This document shows positions 33,367-35,528 of a stretch of 35,528 bases of DNA, one piece after another (positions within the stretch are counted from its first letter, which is position 1; the number at the start of each line of letters is the position of its first letter). Source of the stretch: Novacetimonas cocois. Its GTDB lineage: Bacteria; Pseudomonadota; Alphaproteobacteria; Acetobacterales; Acetobacteraceae. The stretch lies in the NCBI RefSeq assembly GCF_003311635.1, contig NZ_QEXL01000022.1:1-35528 (forward strand), written 5' to 3'. The position numbers and the translations under genes are program-made. Under the pieces are notes generated by a model. That model had not been told where the DNA came from. It ran no database searches and saw nothing but the letters and a program-made list of their open reading frames with translations.

Positions 33367-33728
33367 GCGTATCCCCCGGTGGCAATCCGATCCAGATAGC
33401 GTCGGACAGCATCGGCGCGTCCCTCCCGGACGAGCGCCTCAGCAGTCTGATCACCGAAGGAGGGTAGGGGTTGTGACCGGTACCATGCGAAAGCCTGTTG
33501 GGCCGAGCCAGCCCATGGCCGGACGCGATTGAGGATCTCGACCATGTCGCGCAGCCTCGCCTGGGTGGCGGGGCGGCCGAGGCGGGCGCTTTTGGAGACG
33601 GCATCGCGTGACAGCCCCAGTGTTACGGCCAGTTCACCCCTTGTGATGTGCAGCATATTGCTCAGTCGTTCTGCAGCGATCAGCCCCGATGGATCAAAGG
33701 CGTCGATGAGGAATGTAGTCTCAGACAT
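33363..33728 (-). CDS. Xre/MbcA/ParS-type antitoxin of the RES toxin
   Basis: A 121-residue antitoxin with an N-terminal helix-turn-helix region (MLHITRGELAVTLGLSRDAV) and a C-terminal toxin-binding domain (FAWYRSQPLPSFGDQTAEAL, ending IATGGYA). The conserved C-terminal tail blocks the RES active site. ATG at 33728 was chosen, with GAGG nine bases upstream; ATG at 33743 and a longer frame lie inside or beyond the operator and have no ribosome-binding site. It precedes the toxin, the normal order. Confidence 0.92.
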   Translation of the reverse strand: MSETTFLIDAFDPSGLIAAERLSNMLHITRGELAVTLGLSRDAVSKSARLGRPATQARLRDMVEILNRVRPWAGSAQQAFAWYRSQPLPSFGDQTAEALVREGRADAVRRYLDRIATGGYA

Positions 33729-33735
33729 GATAGGA

Positions 33736-33777
33736 TGCCTCATATATTGACCGTTATATGGGATTATATATGAGGCA
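33736..33777. promoter_or_regulatory. Perfect 12-bp inverted repeat: operator of the RES/Xre operon
   Basis: TGCCTCATATAT (33736-33747) and ATATATGAGGCA (33766-33777) are exact reverse complements separated by 18 nt. The element lies 8 bp upstream of the antitoxin ATG. Antitoxins of this class repress their own operon by binding such repeats, so this is the likely operator overlapping the promoter. Confidence 0.75.
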
Positions 33778-33885
33778 GATTGTCTATTGCAAGGATTCCA
33801 GTTGGATATGTCCGTGCTCGCTGGCATTGTCATTCTGTTACGCGGCGCGACGGGGTATCTCGCGGTCCACCAATCGCAAGTATCG

Positions 33886-33909
33886 TTGGTTGCCTTCCCC
33901 CGCAACCAA
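33886..33909. other. Hairpin TTGGTTGC-N8-GCAACCAA
   Basis: Perfect 8-bp stem and 8-nt loop in non-coding DNA, 22 bp left of the terminator hairpin. It is not followed by a T-run. It may be a recombination or attachment remnant, or an RNA structure. Confidence 0.35.
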
Positions 33910-33931
33910 ACCGAACATACTGATATCTAAC

Positions 33932-33962
33932 AAAAAATGCCGCCCATAGAGGCGGCTTTTTT
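33932..33962. terminator. Bidirectional intrinsic terminator
   Basis: Six A, then GCCGCC, a 6-nt loop, GGCGGC and six T. This is a strong rho-independent terminator that works on either strand. It separates the RES/Xre operon promoter region from the truncated HTH-linked operon. Confidence 0.85.
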
Positions 33963-34299
33963 GCGTTTGGGATATACGCGCAGGAAACACATAGGAAACA
34001 GACGAAAAGATACCAAGGCTCATTTTTGTCGAAGAACACATGTGTGTAAACGTTGAGATGAGGCCATCTTTGATGGACCGAAGCAACCGACAGGTCAGGA
34101 GCGACCAGCAAGAGCTTTGCGGACAGGTACTTCATCAGTCGGCCAGGAAGTTCACGCAGACGGGTAATCTGGCGCACAAGGGGGGCATTCTGTACGCGGA
34201 AAGCCGCAACGGCGTCCAGCATATCAGATGCCTGACCACGAATGATAATCGCGTGACGTTCAGAAAAATCATAATGTGGGAGCAGGCTTTCGAAAGTGT

Positions 34300-35081
34300 T
34301 CATCGGGGCTTCAGTGTTACCAGCGGGTAGTGCGGCCATGTCGTGAAGGTGAGGGTAGTCTGGTCAAAGTCCAATGGGCCATCAGTCGGATGTCGAAACC
34401 GGCAAGGGCCGCCTTCGCGTAGCAATACACAGTGATTGTGCCACAGTCGTTCAAAATCCGGGCTTTGGGATCGAAGCTCCTGCACGAGTGTTTCCACCAG
34501 ATGGGTGTCGCCACGGATGCTGCAGCCCGGAATTCAGCAAGAACCCGTCGGGCACTGCCTTCCCAGTTATCCAGAAAGGTTCGGGCTGCAGGGTCGAGAA
34601 AGACGTAGCGCAGCAGGTTGCGCTCCTCGCTGTCCAGCCATCCGACAAACAGACGCTGGGCCGCTTTGTTGGCGACGCAGGCATTCCACAGGGGATCCAG
34701 CACATAACAAGGCATGGTTACTTGCTCCGGGAAAGTCCGGACGGGTTGGAGAAGACTGGATGCGGTGACTGGCCGTGAGGCATCGGGATCCTTCAACTGG
34801 GCCAGTTCGAACAGATAGAGCCTTTCGGCAGGGGACAGATGCAGAGCCGTGGCAATACGCGCCAGTGTCATCGCCGAGCAGGAGACATTCCGACCCTGTT
34901 CCAACCACGTATACCACGTCGTGCTGATACCACAGAGTTGGGCGGCTTCTTCCCGCCGCAACCCCCGTGCCCGACGCCGTCCGGGCAGGACATGCAATCC
35001 AACGTCCTGCGGAGACAGGGCGTCACGTCGCGTACGCAGAAAGGCTCCAAGGGAGCGGTGCTGTTCAGAAGGAAGGTTCAT
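34300..35081 (-). pseudogene. MmyB-type HTH transcriptional regulator, frameshifted
   Basis: The N-terminus has an Xre-type helix-turn-helix (LGAFLRTRRDALSPQDVGL, RGLRREEAAQLCGISTTWYT, WLEQGRNVSCSAMTLARIA), then the MmyB-like ligand-binding domain (LDPLWNACVANKAAQRLFVG, DPAARTFLDNWE). Near 34515-34530 the frame fails: the open frame continues with an unrelated tail to 34317. Another frame supplies the proper ending, GDTHLVETLVQELRSQSPDF and EGGPCRFRHPTDGPLDFDQ, with a stop at 34300 that overlaps the next ATG. A one-base deletion (or two-base insertion) explains this, unless it is a sequencing error. The DNA-binding part remains intact. Confidence 0.8.
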
Positions 35082-35090
35082 GATGGTGGT

Positions 35091-35108
35091 TTTTATACCA
35101 GTATAAAA
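35091..35108. promoter_or_regulatory. 18-bp palindrome TTTTATAC-CA-GTATAAAA
   Basis: Perfect 8-bp arms around CA, 10 bp upstream of the HTH regulator start. The position and the TATAAAA-like halves suggest that it overlaps the promoter and is the autoregulatory operator. Confidence 0.6.
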
Positions 35109-35131
35109 TGAGACCTTATCCCTTCTTTTAG

Positions 35132-35479
35132 TATCTGGATCCCCTCATAAAGATGGCTCTGATCCATCATCAGTTTGAGAGCATCCATCCTTTCCCGGAT
35201 GGAAATGGTCGGATCGGACGAATCTTGAACGTGCTGTATCTGACCCGGACAGGGCTTCTGAATATTCCGGTCCTTTACCTGTCGCGCTACATCACCCGTC
35301 ACAAGAATGAGTATTATTATCTGCTGCAGACAGTGCGGGATGAAGGGGCATGGGAGCCCTGGATCCTCTATATGCTGCGTGCCATGGCCGGGACGTCCAG
35401 GATTACCCTGGAGCTGATTGAGAGGATGCGGGAACAGATTGCATCCATTCGAACGCAATATGCGGCACGCGTCCGCTAG
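35132..35479 (+). pseudogene. Fic-domain protein remnant
   Basis: The frame encodes the catalytic core of a Fic AMP-transferase: IHPFPDGNGRIGR matches the HxFx(D/E)GNGRxxR motif. LYLSRYITRHKNEYYYLLQ and DEGAWEPWILYMLRAM then follow as in full-length Fic proteins. Similarity begins already at YLDPLIK (about 35132), before the first ATG at 35153, and a TAG lies just upstream. The N-terminal half, with its regulatory helix and start, is therefore missing. The C-terminal winged-helix part is also absent: the frame stops at 35479. The ATG at 35153 could still give a 108-residue fragment, probably inactive. Confidence 0.75.
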
Positions 35480-35528
35480 GTCGTGAACTCATAAAAAATT
35501 GTTGGTGTTTAGCGGCATGCGTGATTCA

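Larger units (their letters stand above)
33830..34303 (-). pseudogene. Truncated SRPBCC-like partner gene, chimeric 3' part
   Basis: The frame opens MNTFESLLPHYDFSERHAI and runs for about 57 plausible residues (to RELPGRLMKYL), resembling the N-terminus of small SRPBCC-like proteins. After that it becomes Trp/Phe/Cys-rich nonsense that includes the terminator sequence, so the real gene breaks near 34130. ATG at 34303 overlaps (ATGA) the restored reading frame of the upstream HTH regulator, so the two formed an operon. The break point is the likely border of inserted sequence to the left. Family placement is tentative. Confidence 0.55.

Noticed and set aside
33886-34070. Possible tRNA gene or attachment site near the GCAACCAA hairpin
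   Set aside because: No T-loop or anticodon-arm pattern, no CCA end and no second copy of a core sequence in the window.
33830-34135. The 3' part of the 169-codon frame as real protein
   Set aside because: It reads through the terminator hairpin and is rich in Cys/Phe/Trp, so only the first ~57 residues look genuine.
1-35528. CRISPR arrays, rRNA genes, FMN riboswitch ahead of ribB
   Set aside because: No regularly spaced repeats, no rRNA-like sequence, and only 50 bp before ribB without the conserved riboswitch core.

Overview
The window reads as an accessory region (integrative conjugative element or plasmid) of a GC-rich alphaproteobacterium, most likely an acetic acid bacterium (Acetobacteraceae) or close relative. 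This rests on the gene order of the conjugation cluster (copG-trbBCDEJ-trbK-trbL-trbF-trbG-trbI-DUF2274-LysR) and on the character of the transport, regulator and toxin genes. No tRNA, rRNA, CRISPR array, complete transposase or integrase was recognised.

Region 1 (about 1-12.6 kb) is a P-type mating-pair-formation type IV secretion cluster. Ten trb genes run tightly overlapped on the plus strand. A DUF2274 gene and a convergent LysR gene close the cluster, and a CopG-like ribbon-helix-helix gene opens it. Between copG and trbB, on the opposite strand, sit an HU-like gene and an AT-rich gene for a TIR-like (FSWQSD-type) protein. The TIR-like gene is bracketed by an 11-bp direct repeat and looks like inserted defence cargo.

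Region 2 (about 12.7-31.4 kb) is a transport and iron/flavin island. A GntR/FadR regulator and a small unknown gene come first. Then come two EmrAB/OprM-type tripartite efflux systems, each next to a related LysR regulator. The first operon also carries a ferritin-like diiron protein and a pirin-like protein that lacks the metal ligands; a flavin reductase-like gene follows after a gap. Its outer-membrane factor is split by an in-frame amber codon. A TonB-dependent siderophore-type receptor is divergent from the second efflux operon. A siderophore-interacting (FAD/NAD(P)H) ferric reductase and a stand-alone RibB close the island. There are no NRPS or NIS biosynthesis genes. My reading is that the island exports one or more small molecules and imports a ferric (or similar) chelate, with reductive iron release supported by local flavin supply. 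Short elements shared between the promoters suggest a common regulon.

Region 3 (about 31.5-35.5 kb) is a decayed, low-GC defence/toxin zone. It holds an FRG-domain protein, a RES/Xre toxin-antitoxin pair with a perfect 12-bp inverted-repeat operator, and a bidirectional hairpin terminator. It also holds a truncated SRPBCC-like gene, a frameshifted MmyB-type HTH regulator with an 18-bp operator-like palindrome, and a Fic-domain remnant truncated at its N-terminal end and probably at its C-terminal end.
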